NCBI GenBank assembly: GCA_963510375.1
Contig: CAUPES010000002.1
Coordinates: 75,514 to 139,513 of the forward strand
DNA from: Fastidiosipila sp963510375
GTDB lineage: Bacteria; Bacillota; Clostridia; Saccharofermentanales; Fastidiosipilaceae
DNA length: 64,000 nt
Reading direction: 5' to 3'
This document shows positions 45,431 through 54,146 of this stretch, piece after piece. The position numbers and the translations under genes were made by a program. The notes under the pieces were generated by a model, which saw only the letters and a program-made list of their open reading frames with translations, had not been told where the DNA came from and searched no databases. Each line of letters starts with the position of its first letter. Within the stretch, counting starts at the first letter, position 1.

Positions 45431-47029
45431 ATGAGCGAAGAAAATAAAGATGCTTTGCAAGAGAATCAAGCAGTCGAAAATGAGTTGGAGGCTGCAAATA
45501 ATGATGTAACCTCAGCTGAGACAACAAGTGTTGAAAAGGAAGTCAAGCCTGCTCAAGAAGAGCAAGAAGCTAAAACGTCTGAAACTTCAACTGAAGAGTC
45601 AGCTGAAGTTACTAGCGAGAAAGAAACAGAAGCTTCAGGAGATAATCAAAATAAGAAGTCTGAAGACGTAAATTTCATGGACTATATTGATAATATCCCA
45701 CAATTGCGCAAGGGTGCTGTAATTAAAGGTGTTATTGTACGTTATGATGATGAATATGCATACGTAGATATTCGTGATAAATCAGAAGGTAAAATTAGTC
45801 GAAGCGAATTCGATAGAGATCCAAATTTCGACCTTGACAAGGCAATTGCTGAGAAAAATCCAGTAGAGGTTTTTGTTAAGAATATTCGTTTTACTGATGC
45901 AGGCAAGGATATTCAATTAAGTAAGTCAAGAGTAGACTTTGTAAAACATAAAGAAGAACTTGAGAAAGCTTTCGAAAATCATGAGCCTGTTACTATTCAT
46001 ATCGATAGACAAGTTAAAGATGGACTCATTGGTACATATGGAAGTATAGATGTATATCTACATAGAACGCAAATCGATAACCGTACAATTTCAGATGAAG
46101 AGATGGCTGAGTATGTTGGTCAAGATTTAGAAGTATTAATTACTCAATTTGATGCTAGAAGACGTTTACGCGTATCTGGTTCAAGAAGAACACTTATTAC
46201 AGAAGTACGTAAAGAACGTGCCGAAGAACTATGGTCAAGTATTGCTGTTGGCGATATTTATGAAGGTGTAGTTAGAAATATTACAAAATTTGGTGTTTTC
46301 GTTGATTTAGGTGGCGTAGATGGTTTAATTCATATTAGTGAATTGAGCTGGGGTCATATTAAACATCCATCAGAAGTTGTTAATGTTGGTGATGTAATAC
46401 AAGTTTATGTTAAAGACTTTGACCAAGAAAAAAACAAGATTTCTTTAGGCTACAGAAAACTTGAAGATGATCCTTACTACAATGTAGAGGAGAAATATCC
46501 AGAAGGTACAACAGTTTCAGGTAAAGTTGTTAGAATCGTAAACTTTGGTGCTTTTGTAGAGATTGGAGAAGGCGTAGATGCACTTTGCCATATCTCAGAA
46601 ATTTCAGACAGACACTTAGAATCACCTAAAGATGTTTTAGTTGTAGGTCAAGAAGTTGAAGCTCAAGTATTAGAGGCTTCAAGCGAGAAGAGAAGAGTAA
46701 GCATTAGTATTAAAGCAGTGGAACCACTAAATGAATTGCGTGGTGCAGCTGCAGAACGTCAAGCTAAACGTGATGCTGAAAAAGCTAAGCGTGAAGCTAA
46801 TAGACCAGCTAGTTCTTACGTTGATAATTCAGCAAAAGCAGATGCTCCTTCTGATATGGAAATTGCTTTCCAAGCAGCTTTGGCTGAACAAGCACAAGTA
46901 AGTGAAACTACTGAAGAAGTCGAAGAGACAGTAGAAGTAGCAGAACCAGAAGAAGTTGCAGAAGAATTAACAGAAACTAAAGAAGTTGAAAATCCTGAGG
47001 ATACAGAAACTTCAGAAGATGCAGAGTAA
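45431..47029 (+). CDS. rpsA: S1-domain RNA-binding protein (ribosomal protein S1 homologue)
   Basis: 532 aa with four S1 OB-fold repeats: about 93-165, a degenerate one at 178-250, then two canonical ones at ~268-345 (KFGVFVDLGGVDGLIHISEL) and ~353-435 (NFGAFVEIGEGVDALCHISEI). An acidic ~85-residue N-terminal tail and an acidic C-terminal tail (after ~470) flank them. It likely aids mRNA binding on the ribosome. In many Clostridia the preceding gene is ispH or ispH is fused to it; neither is seen here. Confidence 0.9.
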   Translation: MSEENKDALQENQAVENELEAANNDVTSAETTSVEKEVKPAQEEQEAKTSETSTEESAEVTSEKETEASGDNQNKKSEDVNFMDYIDNIPQLRKGAVIKGVIVRYDDEYAYVDIRDKSEGKISRSEFDRDPNFDLDKAIAEKNPVEVFVKNIRFTDAGKDIQLSKSRVDFVKHKEELEKAFENHEPVTIHIDRQVKDGLIGTYGSIDVYLHRTQIDNRTISDEEMAEYVGQDLEVLITQFDARRRLRVSGSRRTLITEVRKERAEELWSSIAVGDIYEGVVRNITKFGVFVDLGGVDGLIHISELSWGHIKHPSEVVNVGDVIQVYVKDFDQEKNKISLGYRKLEDDPYYNVEEKYPEGTTVSGKVVRIVNFGAFVEIGEGVDALCHISEISDRHLESPKDVLVVGQEVEAQVLEASSEKRRVSISIKAVEPLNELRGAAAERQAKRDAEKAKREANRPASSYVDNSAKADAPSDMEIAFQAALAEQAQVSETTEEVEETVEVAEPEEVAEELTETKEVENPEDTETSEDAE

Positions 47030-47159
47030 TAGTTTATAATTTACATGTTTTGACTGAACATCTATTAAAAATTATGTAATCAGTTGAAACAAAAACATTT
47101 GGGGTAAGCCTAATTGTTTACGAATTATTTTATAATTATTGTAATTTTATAGCTAGAAT

Positions 47160-47201
47160 ATAAAGGAATGTAATTTTAATTAATTATGTTCCTTTATTTT
47201 T
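47160..47201 (+). terminator. Hairpin with T-run directly before the glgP ribosome binding site
   Basis: ATAAAGGAA (47160-47168) pairs with TTCCTTTAT (47189-47197), 20-nt AT-rich loop, then TTTTT (47197-47201). It may be the terminator of the S1 gene; its end is about 20 nt from the glgP RBS, so it could also act as an attenuator for glgP. Confidence 0.7.
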
Positions 47202-47232
47202 GGAGAAGAGAAAAAAGAAAAGGAGACTTTTT

Positions 47233-49608
47233 ATGAGTAAGAAGAAGCTAAAGGATTTCTTTAAACAGTCCATAAGTAGTCATATTAAGGCTAACAGTGG
47301 ACAAGATGTAAGTCAGGCTACAGAGGCAGAAGTTTGGGCTGCACTCTCAAGAGCAATTATTGAGCACGTTGCTGATAATTGGGCAGAAACAAAAAAAGCA
47401 TATGATAAAACAAGACAAGAGCATTATCTAAGTGCTGAGTTCTTAGTAGGACGTTCAACATTGAATAACCTAGTAAACTTAGACATTTATGATGAAGCAA
47501 AAGATGCATTAAAAGATTTAGGATTTGATTTAACATCTATTCTAGAAGAAGAAAATGATGCTGCTTTAGGAAATGGTGGTTTAGGTAGACTTGCTGCATG
47601 TTTTATGGATTCATCAGCGACTTTAGATATGCCTGTAACAGGATATGGTATTTTATACCGTCACGGTCTATTTAAACAAGTATTTGATAATGGTTATCAA
47701 GTTGAAACACCAGATGTTTGGATGGAAGATGATTTCGCACCTGTAATCCCTCATAGAGATGAAAAGCAAAGAATAGAGCTTGCAACTGGTGATGTATATG
47801 CAGTTCCATACGATTTACCAATTACTGGTTATCATACAGATAATGTAAACACATTACGTTTATGGAAAGCTGAACCATTAACACCATTTGATATTCACGA
47901 CTTCAATGCAGGTAACTTTGAAGAAGCTTTAGAAGAGAAAAATCAAGCTGAAGATATTTGGAGAGTTCTATATCCAAATGATACTACTCATGAAGGTAAA
48001 GTATTAAGACTAAAACAACAATATTTCTTTGCTTCAGCTTCTGTTAAAGATATTATTAGACGCCATAAAGAAAATCACGGTGATCTACGTACATTTGCAG
48101 AATTTAATTTATTACAATTAAATGATACTCACCCTGTTATAGCAATTCCTGAATTAATTCGTTTGTTCATGGAAGAAGGAATTGAGTTTGATGAGGCTTT
48201 AGAAATTGCTAAAGAAACCTTCGCATATACAAACCATACAGTTCTTGCAGAAGCACTAGAAAAATGGGATATTAATATAGTTAAAGAATTAATTCCTGGT
48301 GTATACAGCGTTATTGAGATGATCGATGATAAATTTAGAGCTGAGTTATCTGAAATTGACGCTCACCCAGGTAAAATTGAGTACATGTCAATGATTCATG
48401 ATGGACAAGTACACATGGCTTGGTTGGCTTGCTATGTAAGTTATTCAATCAATGGTGTTGCTCAGTTACATACAGATATCTTGAAAAAAGATACATTACA
48501 CGATTGGGAAGATATTTACCAAGGTAAGATCAATAACAAAACTAATGGTGTTACACCACGTAGATGGCTAAGAAATACAAACCCTGAATTATCTGCTTTA
48601 ATTACCAAGCTTTTAGGAAATGAGGATTGGGTAAAACATGCTGATAAGTTAGAAGAATTGTTGCCATATGCAGATGATAAAAAAGTATTGAAGAGTTTCT
48701 TAGAAGTTAAGAATATTAAGAAACAACAACTTGCTGACATGGTTGAATCAAGTATGGGTATTAAAGTTGATGTTGATGCACAATTTGATATTATGATTAA
48801 ACGTTTACACGAATATAAACGTCAATTGTTAGATGCATTCTATATCTTAGACCTTTACTACAGAATTAAAGAAAAACCACAAGAAAATTGGACACCAAGA
48901 GTATTCTTCTTTGGTGCAAAGGCAGCTTCTGGATATGTAAGAGCAAAGACAATTATTAAGTTCATTAATGAGATTGCAGAGTTAATTAATAACGATAGCG
49001 ATGTAAATGACATTATCAAGGTAGTATTTGTAGAAAACTATAATGTATCAAAAGCTGAAGTATTATTCCCAGCAGCAGATCTTTCAGAGCAAATTTCTAT
49101 GGCAGGTAAAGAAGCTTCAGGTACAGGTAATATGAAGTTCATGATGAATGGTGCTTTAACTATAGGTACACTTGATGGAGCTAACGTTGAAATTAATGGC
49201 CAAGTTGGTGATGAGAATATGTTCCTCTTCGGTGCAAAAGAAGAAGAAATTGTTGAAATTTTACCAAACTATAATCCACAAGTTCCTTATGAAGAAACAC
49301 CAGGTCTTAAGAGAGTTGTTGATACTTTAATTGATGGTACATTCTCTGATGATAATCAAGGATTGTTCGCAGATCTATACAAGAGCTTAATGGAAGGTGA
49401 TTGGGATCAAGCAGATCAATACTATGTTCTAGGTGACTTCGCATCATATAGAGAAGTGAAAGATAGAGCCGCAGTAGAGTTCAATGATAAAGAAATATGG
49501 GCCAGAAAAGCATGGATTAACATTAGTAAGTCCGGTATATTTAGTTCAGATAGAACAATTCGTCAATATGTTGAAGATATCTGGAAGATTGAAGAAACAA
49601 AAATTTAA
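47233..49608 (+). CDS. glgP: Glycogen/maltodextrin phosphorylase
   Basis: 791 aa. PLP-dependent phosphorolysis of alpha-1,4-glucans to glucose-1-phosphate. Visible: NGGLGRLAACFMDSSATL, the KRLHEYKRQLL block, and the PLP site EASGTGNMKFMMNGALTIGTLDGANVEI region with the cofactor Lys. ATG 47233 is chosen because AAAAGGAG lies just upstream; the frame opens earlier without an RBS. Other glycogen genes are not in the window, so it is an isolated glgP. Confidence 0.96.
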   Translation: MSKKKLKDFFKQSISSHIKANSGQDVSQATEAEVWAALSRAIIEHVADNWAETKKAYDKTRQEHYLSAEFLVGRSTLNNLVNLDIYDEAKDALKDLGFDLTSILEEENDAALGNGGLGRLAACFMDSSATLDMPVTGYGILYRHGLFKQVFDNGYQVETPDVWMEDDFAPVIPHRDEKQRIELATGDVYAVPYDLPITGYHTDNVNTLRLWKAEPLTPFDIHDFNAGNFEEALEEKNQAEDIWRVLYPNDTTHEGKVLRLKQQYFFASASVKDIIRRHKENHGDLRTFAEFNLLQLNDTHPVIAIPELIRLFMEEGIEFDEALEIAKETFAYTNHTVLAEALEKWDINIVKELIPGVYSVIEMIDDKFRAELSEIDAHPGKIEYMSMIHDGQVHMAWLACYVSYSINGVAQLHTDILKKDTLHDWEDIYQGKINNKTNGVTPRRWLRNTNPELSALITKLLGNEDWVKHADKLEELLPYADDKKVLKSFLEVKNIKKQQLADMVESSMGIKVDVDAQFDIMIKRLHEYKRQLLDAFYILDLYYRIKEKPQENWTPRVFFFGAKAASGYVRAKTIIKFINEIAELINNDSDVNDIIKVVFVENYNVSKAEVLFPAADLSEQISMAGKEASGTGNMKFMMNGALTIGTLDGANVEINGQVGDENMFLFGAKEEEIVEILPNYNPQVPYEETPGLKRVVDTLIDGTFSDDNQGLFADLYKSLMEGDWDQADQYYVLGDFASYREVKDRAAVEFNDKEIWARKAWINISKSGIFSSDRTIRQYVEDIWKIEETKI

Positions 49609-49653
49609 CAAATAAATTACGTAATATTTAAGTATTGTATTTAATTTGTTCCG

Positions 49654-49690
49654 AAGGCTAGCTTATAATGAGTTAGCCTTTATTTATATT
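49654..49690 (+). terminator. Rho-independent terminator after glgP
   Basis: AAGGCTAGC (49654-49662) pairs with GTTAGCCTT (49672-49680) with one G-U, 9-nt loop, followed by a T-rich but interrupted tail. Confidence 0.75.
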
Positions 49691-49765
49691 AAAAATAATT
49701 TCTCCCAGTGTATTTTAAAATTTAAAGTATTTATGCCTGGAGAGTTAATTGCAGAGGAGAGTTAG

Positions 49766-50620
49766 ATGAAAAGCAACAAATTAGATAATCTTAATTTAGA
49801 TAGAGACAATATTGATGCTAAAAGTATAAAAGATGCATTACCGAATGAACAAATCTTGAATAAGAAAAATAAAAAAAGTAGAAAAGCAAAAAAGAAAAAG
49901 ACATGGTTTTCTAGATTTTTAGACTTAGTAATTGTTGTTTTAATAGCTATAGGATTATTTCTGATAATAAGACCATTTTATATTGCTTATAAACAAGATA
50001 GAGTAATGGACGATCTAACTCAACTTATCAAAACAACCAAGAAAGCTGATGAAAAGTCAAAACATATGCCAAATAAAGTTGACGGCGCATTGATTGATGG
50101 AAATGGTATTTGGGTTGATGCAAATGCTAATAAGATTGAAGGTGAAGCCTTAGAAGACTTTGGCCAAGGAGAAGATCCACATGCAACAACTGCACCTTAT
50201 TACTATCTTGAACCACTAGGCATGATACAAATTGATAGTGTTAATATTAACCTACCTTTGCTTAAAGGTGCTGGATATGTGCCATTGCGATATGGGGCTG
50301 GATGGTATGAAGATTCTGCTGAAATTGGTAGCAAAGGTAGAGCGACTATTTTAGGGCACTCAGCTTATACAAACGATAGATTTTTCTCTAAATTAAAAAA
50401 TACTAAGGTTGGTCAATTAATTAGAATTGTTAGACAAGATAAAATTTATGAATACAAAATTTCAAATATTGAAATTATACCCCAAGAACAATTGATTAAT
50501 TATCTCACTAATTCTGATGTAGCTTCACAAATTATGCTAATTACATGTCATAATGCACCTTCATGGAACCAAAGGCTCTTAGTATTTGCTGACTTGGTAA
50601 ACGTGAAAAATGTTAAATAA
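49766..50620 (+). CDS. Sortase family transpeptidase
   Basis: 284 aa. Basic cytosolic N-terminus (to ~47), one membrane helix (about 50-73), an extracellular linker and a sortase barrel. The catalytic residues are visible: His198 (ILGHSAYTN), Cys261 (LITCHNAP) and Arg270 (WNQRLLVF). Sortases attach LPxTG-type proteins to the cell wall or build pili. No substrate with an LPxTG tail is encoded in the window, so it is probably a housekeeping or stand-alone enzyme; I cannot fix the class (D/E-like guess). GAGGAGAG precedes ATG 49766. Confidence 0.9.
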   Translation: MKSNKLDNLNLDRDNIDAKSIKDALPNEQILNKKNKKSRKAKKKKTWFSRFLDLVIVVLIAIGLFLIIRPFYIAYKQDRVMDDLTQLIKTTKKADEKSKHMPNKVDGALIDGNGIWVDANANKIEGEALEDFGQGEDPHATTAPYYYLEPLGMIQIDSVNINLPLLKGAGYVPLRYGAGWYEDSAEIGSKGRATILGHSAYTNDRFFSKLKNTKVGQLIRIVRQDKIYEYKISNIEIIPQEQLINYLTNSDVASQIMLITCHNAPSWNQRLLVFADLVNVKNVK

Positions 50621-50661
50621 ATTAACTAAAACATATTTATTTTCACTAGTTTGGAGAACTT

Positions 50662-51147
50662 ATGAGAAAAGAAAGAGTAGATGAAATAATTGATAATATG
50701 CCTGAAGATGTAAGTCTTTATGGATCACTATTTACTGTAGCTAATAGGATTCAAGCTGCAGGAGATAAATATCTAGAAGATGTAACGATGCGTCAACAGT
50801 TCCTTTTATCTTGCTTGGAATTATTTGAGAATTCTCATCCAACCTTACATGAATTAGCTCATGTTTTTGGAAGTTCTTATCAAAATATAAAGAGAATTGC
50901 GAAACAATTAGAAGCTGCTAATTATTTGGAAATTAGAAAAGACAGTTTTGATAGAAGAAAATTACGTATTATTTTGAATGAAGAAAAATATAATATCCTT
51001 AAAAGAAAATTAGAAGAGGGTAAAAATAAATTTTCGGAAGTTTTACTTGATGGAGTAAGCCCTGAGGAAAAAATTGTTTTGCATAAAACCCTACTTAAGA
51101 TGGAGAGCAATTTAAGTAATCTTGAAGATAAGTTAGAAGAGTTCTAG
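50662..51147 (+). CDS. MarR-family transcriptional regulator
   Basis: 161 aa. Winged helix-turn-helix in the middle (about 55-110): LHELAHVFGSSYQNIKRIAKQLEAANYLEIRKDSFDRRKLRIILNE region with the wing carrying DRRKLRI. Helical dimerisation ends flank it. The ligand is unknown. It lies between the sortase gene and perR; its terminator overlaps its stop codon. GGAG is 7-8 nt before ATG 50662. Confidence 0.85.
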   Translation: MRKERVDEIIDNMPEDVSLYGSLFTVANRIQAAGDKYLEDVTMRQQFLLSCLELFENSHPTLHELAHVFGSSYQNIKRIAKQLEAANYLEIRKDSFDRRKLRIILNEEKYNILKRKLEEGKNKFSEVLLDGVSPEEKIVLHKTLLKMESNLSNLEDKLEEF

Positions 51148-51166
51148 TTGGAACTCTTCTTTTTTC
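51135..51166 (+). terminator. Rho-independent terminator overlapping the MarR stop codon
   Basis: 10-bp stem AGAAGAGTTC (51135-51144) / GAACTCTTCT (51151-51160), 6-nt loop containing the stop codon TAG (51145-51147), then a T run. Confidence 0.92.
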
Positions 51167-51184
51167 AGTTTTATTTCTTTTAGA

Positions 51185-51201
51185 TGTTATAATATATTAA
51201 A
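51185..51201 (+). promoter_or_regulatory. Extended -10 promoter of perR with partial PerR-box resemblance
   Basis: TG-T-TATAAT at 51185-51193. The overlapping TTATAAT (51187-51193) matches the left half of the PerR box TTATAATnATTATAA, but the right half matches poorly. Autoregulation is possible, not shown. Confidence 0.45.
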
Positions 51202-51275
51202 TTATATATTGGTTCTTTTATAGAAAACACATGAGTTTATAAGAAAGTAATATTTTGAAGAGTAGGAATGTAAGT

Positions 51276-51719
51276 ATGAAAATTAGTCCAGAAAAATTAA
51301 GAGGTTTTGTTATTAATATTTTAAAAGAAAAAAATATTAATGTAACTGAACAACGTATTTCTGTGCTGGAATTTTTATATTTGGATGAGTCTCATCCTAC
51401 AGCAGAAGAGATTTACTATGCTATGTTAAAGACTGATGATAAAGTCGCTAGAGCTACTGTTTATAACACAATAAATACTTTTGAAGAGAAAGGTCTTATT
51501 AGAGTTGTTGGATTCAATGAAAATGTTAAACGGTTTGACCTTTATCTTGAAGAACATGCACATTTTGTTTGTAACTATTGTGAAAATATATTTGATGTAG
51601 AAATTCCAGAAATATTACGTGATGCCAAAATTTTTGATTTACCAGATAATGTTGAGGTCAAATCTCAATCCATAATTATTAGAGGTAAATGTTTCAAGTG
51701 TGTGAATATGGAGAGATGA
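51276..51719 (+). CDS. perR: Fur-family regulator, PerR type
   Basis: 147 aa. Winged helix (about 8-85, TVYNTINTFEEKGLI) and a metal-binding dimer domain. The structural zinc site is CNYC (99-102) and CFKC (139-142). All five regulatory-metal ligands of B. subtilis PerR have equivalents: His40, Asp88, His94, His96 and Asp107. This favours a peroxide sensor that uses Fe/Mn-dependent His oxidation over Fur or Zur. ATG 51276 has AGGA upstream; the frame opens at a TTG without RBS. It ends 1 nt before ruvC. Confidence 0.88.
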   Translation: MKISPEKLRGFVINILKEKNINVTEQRISVLEFLYLDESHPTAEEIYYAMLKTDDKVARATVYNTINTFEEKGLIRVVGFNENVKRFDLYLEEHAHFVCNYCENIFDVEIPEILRDAKIFDLPDNVEVKSQSIIIRGKCFKCVNMER

Positions 51720-51720
51720 T

Positions 51721-52227
51721 TTGAGAATTTTAGGTATTGATCCAGGATATGCTATTGTTGGCTATGGTATTATAGATGCTGATGGCTTTGATATGAGAGC
51801 GATTGATTATGGAGTTGTATCAACGCCAAGTAGGATGCCTTTCCAACAAAGACTAATAGCTATTTACACCGCAATGAAACAATTAATTGGAAGATATAAT
51901 CCTGAGGTTATAGCTATAGAGGAACTTTTCTTTGCTCAGAATACTACAACTGCTATAGCTGTAGCTGAAGCTAGAGGTGTTATAATTTTAGCAGCTGCAC
52001 AAAGTAATGTTGAAATATTTGAATTTAAACCGTCGCAGGTAAAAAGTGCTGTCACTGGTTATGGCCAAGCAAATAAATATCAAGTGCAAGAAATGGTTAG
52101 AACTTTACTGAAATTAAAAGAAGTTCCTAAGCCTGATGATGCTGCAGATGCTTTAGCTGTTGCTATTGCTCAGGCAAATAATAATATTGGAAATTATGGC
52201 CAAATATTACGTGGAGGTTATCAGTAG
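51721..52227 (+). CDS. ruvC: Holliday junction resolvase RuvC
   Basis: 168 aa. Cuts Holliday junctions made during recombination. Catalytic acidic residues: Asp7 in LGIDPGYAIVGYG, Glu in IAIEELFFAQN, and the C-terminal PDDAADALAVA pair. Starts with TTG at 51721; GGAGAG is 5 nt upstream, inside the end of perR. Co-transcription with perR would put it under stress control (inference). It overlaps ruvA by one base. Confidence 0.95.
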   Translation: MRILGIDPGYAIVGYGIIDADGFDMRAIDYGVVSTPSRMPFQQRLIAIYTAMKQLIGRYNPEVIAIEELFFAQNTTTAIAVAEARGVIILAAAQSNVEIFEFKPSQVKSAVTGYGQANKYQVQEMVRTLLKLKEVPKPDDAADALAVAIAQANNNIGNYGQILRGGYQ

Positions 52228-52850
52228 TGTATAGTTACATTAAAGGTCAGATAGCAGAAATTAATACAGAGGGATTAGTAATTGAGGCTAATGGTATAGG
52301 GTACGATATACAGATGGGTAACATTCTTATTAATCAGCTTGGTGCAATTGGTCAAGAAGTTAAGTGTTATGTTTATTTTCATATTACACAAGATAAACAA
52401 CAACTTTTCGGTTTCCCTACAAAAGAATATAAACAGTTATTTGAAAAATTGATCACTGTTAGTGGAGTCGGACCTAAAGCTGGCTTAGCCTTGCTAGAGG
52501 AGTTTAGACCAACTGACCTAGCTTTGACCATTGTAAGGGAAGCAAGTGATCTTATAGTTAAAAGAATGAAAGGTAAAGGTGTTGGCAAAAAAACAGCTGA
52601 ACGTATTATATTAGAACTTAAAGATAAGTTTAAACATATTGATGCTGGCGTAAATGAAGTAGCTGAAACCTCAGAACAAGATTTGGCTAATAATCAGAGT
52701 TCTATGACAATGAAAGATGACGTGATTCAGGGCTTGCTTTTCCTTGGTTATAATTTAAACGATGCAAAACGTATGGTTAATCAAAGTTTTGATCCTAGTT
52801 TAGAAATAGAAGATAATTTAAAATTAGCATTGAAAGTAGCCAATATATAA
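52227..52850 (+). CDS. ruvA: Holliday junction helicase subunit RuvA
   Basis: 207 aa. N-terminal OB fold (1-62; YIKGQIAEIN, GIGYDIQM), two helix-hairpin-helix motifs (LITVSGVGPKAGLALL and MKGKGVGKKTAERIILELKDK) and a C-terminal RuvB-binding domain (~160-207). Start is GTG at 52227, sharing its first G with the ruvC stop; GGAGG is upstream. Confidence 0.96.
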   Translation: MYSYIKGQIAEINTEGLVIEANGIGYDIQMGNILINQLGAIGQEVKCYVYFHITQDKQQLFGFPTKEYKQLFEKLITVSGVGPKAGLALLEEFRPTDLALTIVREASDLIVKRMKGKGVGKKTAERIILELKDKFKHIDAGVNEVAETSEQDLANNQSSMTMKDDVIQGLLFLGYNLNDAKRMVNQSFDPSLEIEDNLKLALKVANI

Positions 52851-52870
52851 AGCATTTTTAGGAGTTGAAT

Positions 52871-54094
52871 TTGAAAGAAAATCGTTATTCAAGAGATGAA
52901 AAAAAATTAAATAAATTTCTTAATCAATCTATAAATAATAAAGATTTGGATAAGTTAGATTATGATTCGGAGGATGAATTTGATATAAATAATTTTATTA
53001 TTGAAAGTTCTTTTAATGAAGAAAATGCAGTTGATTATCAAAGAAATTTCGATATAACCTATGATTCTGAACTTGGAGCAAACTTGGATAATTATGCAGA
53101 AAATAGTCTTTTATCTGGTGAATTAGGTGAAGATGAACAAGAGAGTAATCAGTTACGCCCATTAAGTTTAAATGAATATTTCGGTCAAGACAAAGTTAAG
53201 GCAAATCTAGGGGTATTTATTCAGGCGGCAAAAGAACGTGGTGAATCACTTGATCATGCACTATTATACGGTCCTCCAGGATTGGGGAAAACTACCCTGG
53301 CAGGTATTATAGCTAATGAATTAGGAGTTGATTTAAGGATTACCTCTGGTCCAGCGATAGAGAAGTCTGGTGACCTAGCTGCGATTTTGACTAATCTTAA
53401 ACCTCATGATGTTTTGTTTATTGATGAGATACATAGATTAAATCACTATGTGGAAGAAGTGCTTTACTCTGCTATGGAAGACTTCAGTATTGATATAGTA
53501 TTGGGCAAAGGAGCAGGCGCTAGATCTGTTCGTATTGACTTAGCACCTTTTACTTTAGTAGGTGCAACAACAAGGGTGGGTTTACTAACAGCACCATTAA
53601 GAGATCGTTTCGGTATGATCTTCAGGTTGGATTTATATACTGTGGAAGAACTTTGTCAGATTATTGAAAGGGACGCAGGAATATTAGGTATAGGTGCAGA
53701 TAGAGCAGGACTTTTAGAAATTGCTAGACGTTCACGTGGTACCCCAAGAGTTGCGATACGTTTACTAAAAAGGTTACGCGATTTCGCCCAAGTTAACGGC
53801 GATGGTGTAATAACAGAAACAACTGCCAAAGAAGGTTTAACTGCCCTAGAAATTGATGATCAAGGCTTAAATAAATTAGACAATGAAATTTTGTTAGCTA
53901 TAGCAGAAGTATTTAAAGGTGGTCCGGTTGGTCTGGAAACACTTTCAGCAATTACAAATGAGGATCCAGGTACTATTGAAGATGTGAATGAACCATATCT
54001 GATGCAATTAGGGTATATTGCTAAAACTCCTAGAGGCAGAGTGTTGACAGATAAAGGTTTTGAGCATTTAGGATTACAAAGACCTGTTGACTAA
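52871..54094 (+). CDS. ruvB: Holliday junction helicase RuvB with long acidic N-terminal extension
   Basis: 407 aa against the usual ~335. The AAA+ motor is intact: LRPLSLNEYFGQ near 95, Walker A GPPGLGKTT, Walker B FIDEIHRLN, sensor I VGATTR, LRDRFG arginine finger region, and a C-terminal winged helix (PRGRVLTDKGFEHL). About 75 extra N-terminal residues are acidic and Asn-rich, apparently disordered. TTG 52871 is preferred (GGAG with 6-nt spacing) over TTG 52865. Confidence 0.94.
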   Translation: MKENRYSRDEKKLNKFLNQSINNKDLDKLDYDSEDEFDINNFIIESSFNEENAVDYQRNFDITYDSELGANLDNYAENSLLSGELGEDEQESNQLRPLSLNEYFGQDKVKANLGVFIQAAKERGESLDHALLYGPPGLGKTTLAGIIANELGVDLRITSGPAIEKSGDLAAILTNLKPHDVLFIDEIHRLNHYVEEVLYSAMEDFSIDIVLGKGAGARSVRIDLAPFTLVGATTRVGLLTAPLRDRFGMIFRLDLYTVEELCQIIERDAGILGIGADRAGLLEIARRSRGTPRVAIRLLKRLRDFAQVNGDGVITETTAKEGLTALEIDDQGLNKLDNEILLAIAEVFKGGPVGLETLSAITNEDPGTIEDVNEPYLMQLGYIAKTPRGRVLTDKGFEHLGLQRPVD

Positions 54095-54146
54095 AGATTA
54101 TGAAATATAGATTTACTAATTGAAAAAGTAGCTTAAGTTGTTTAAG

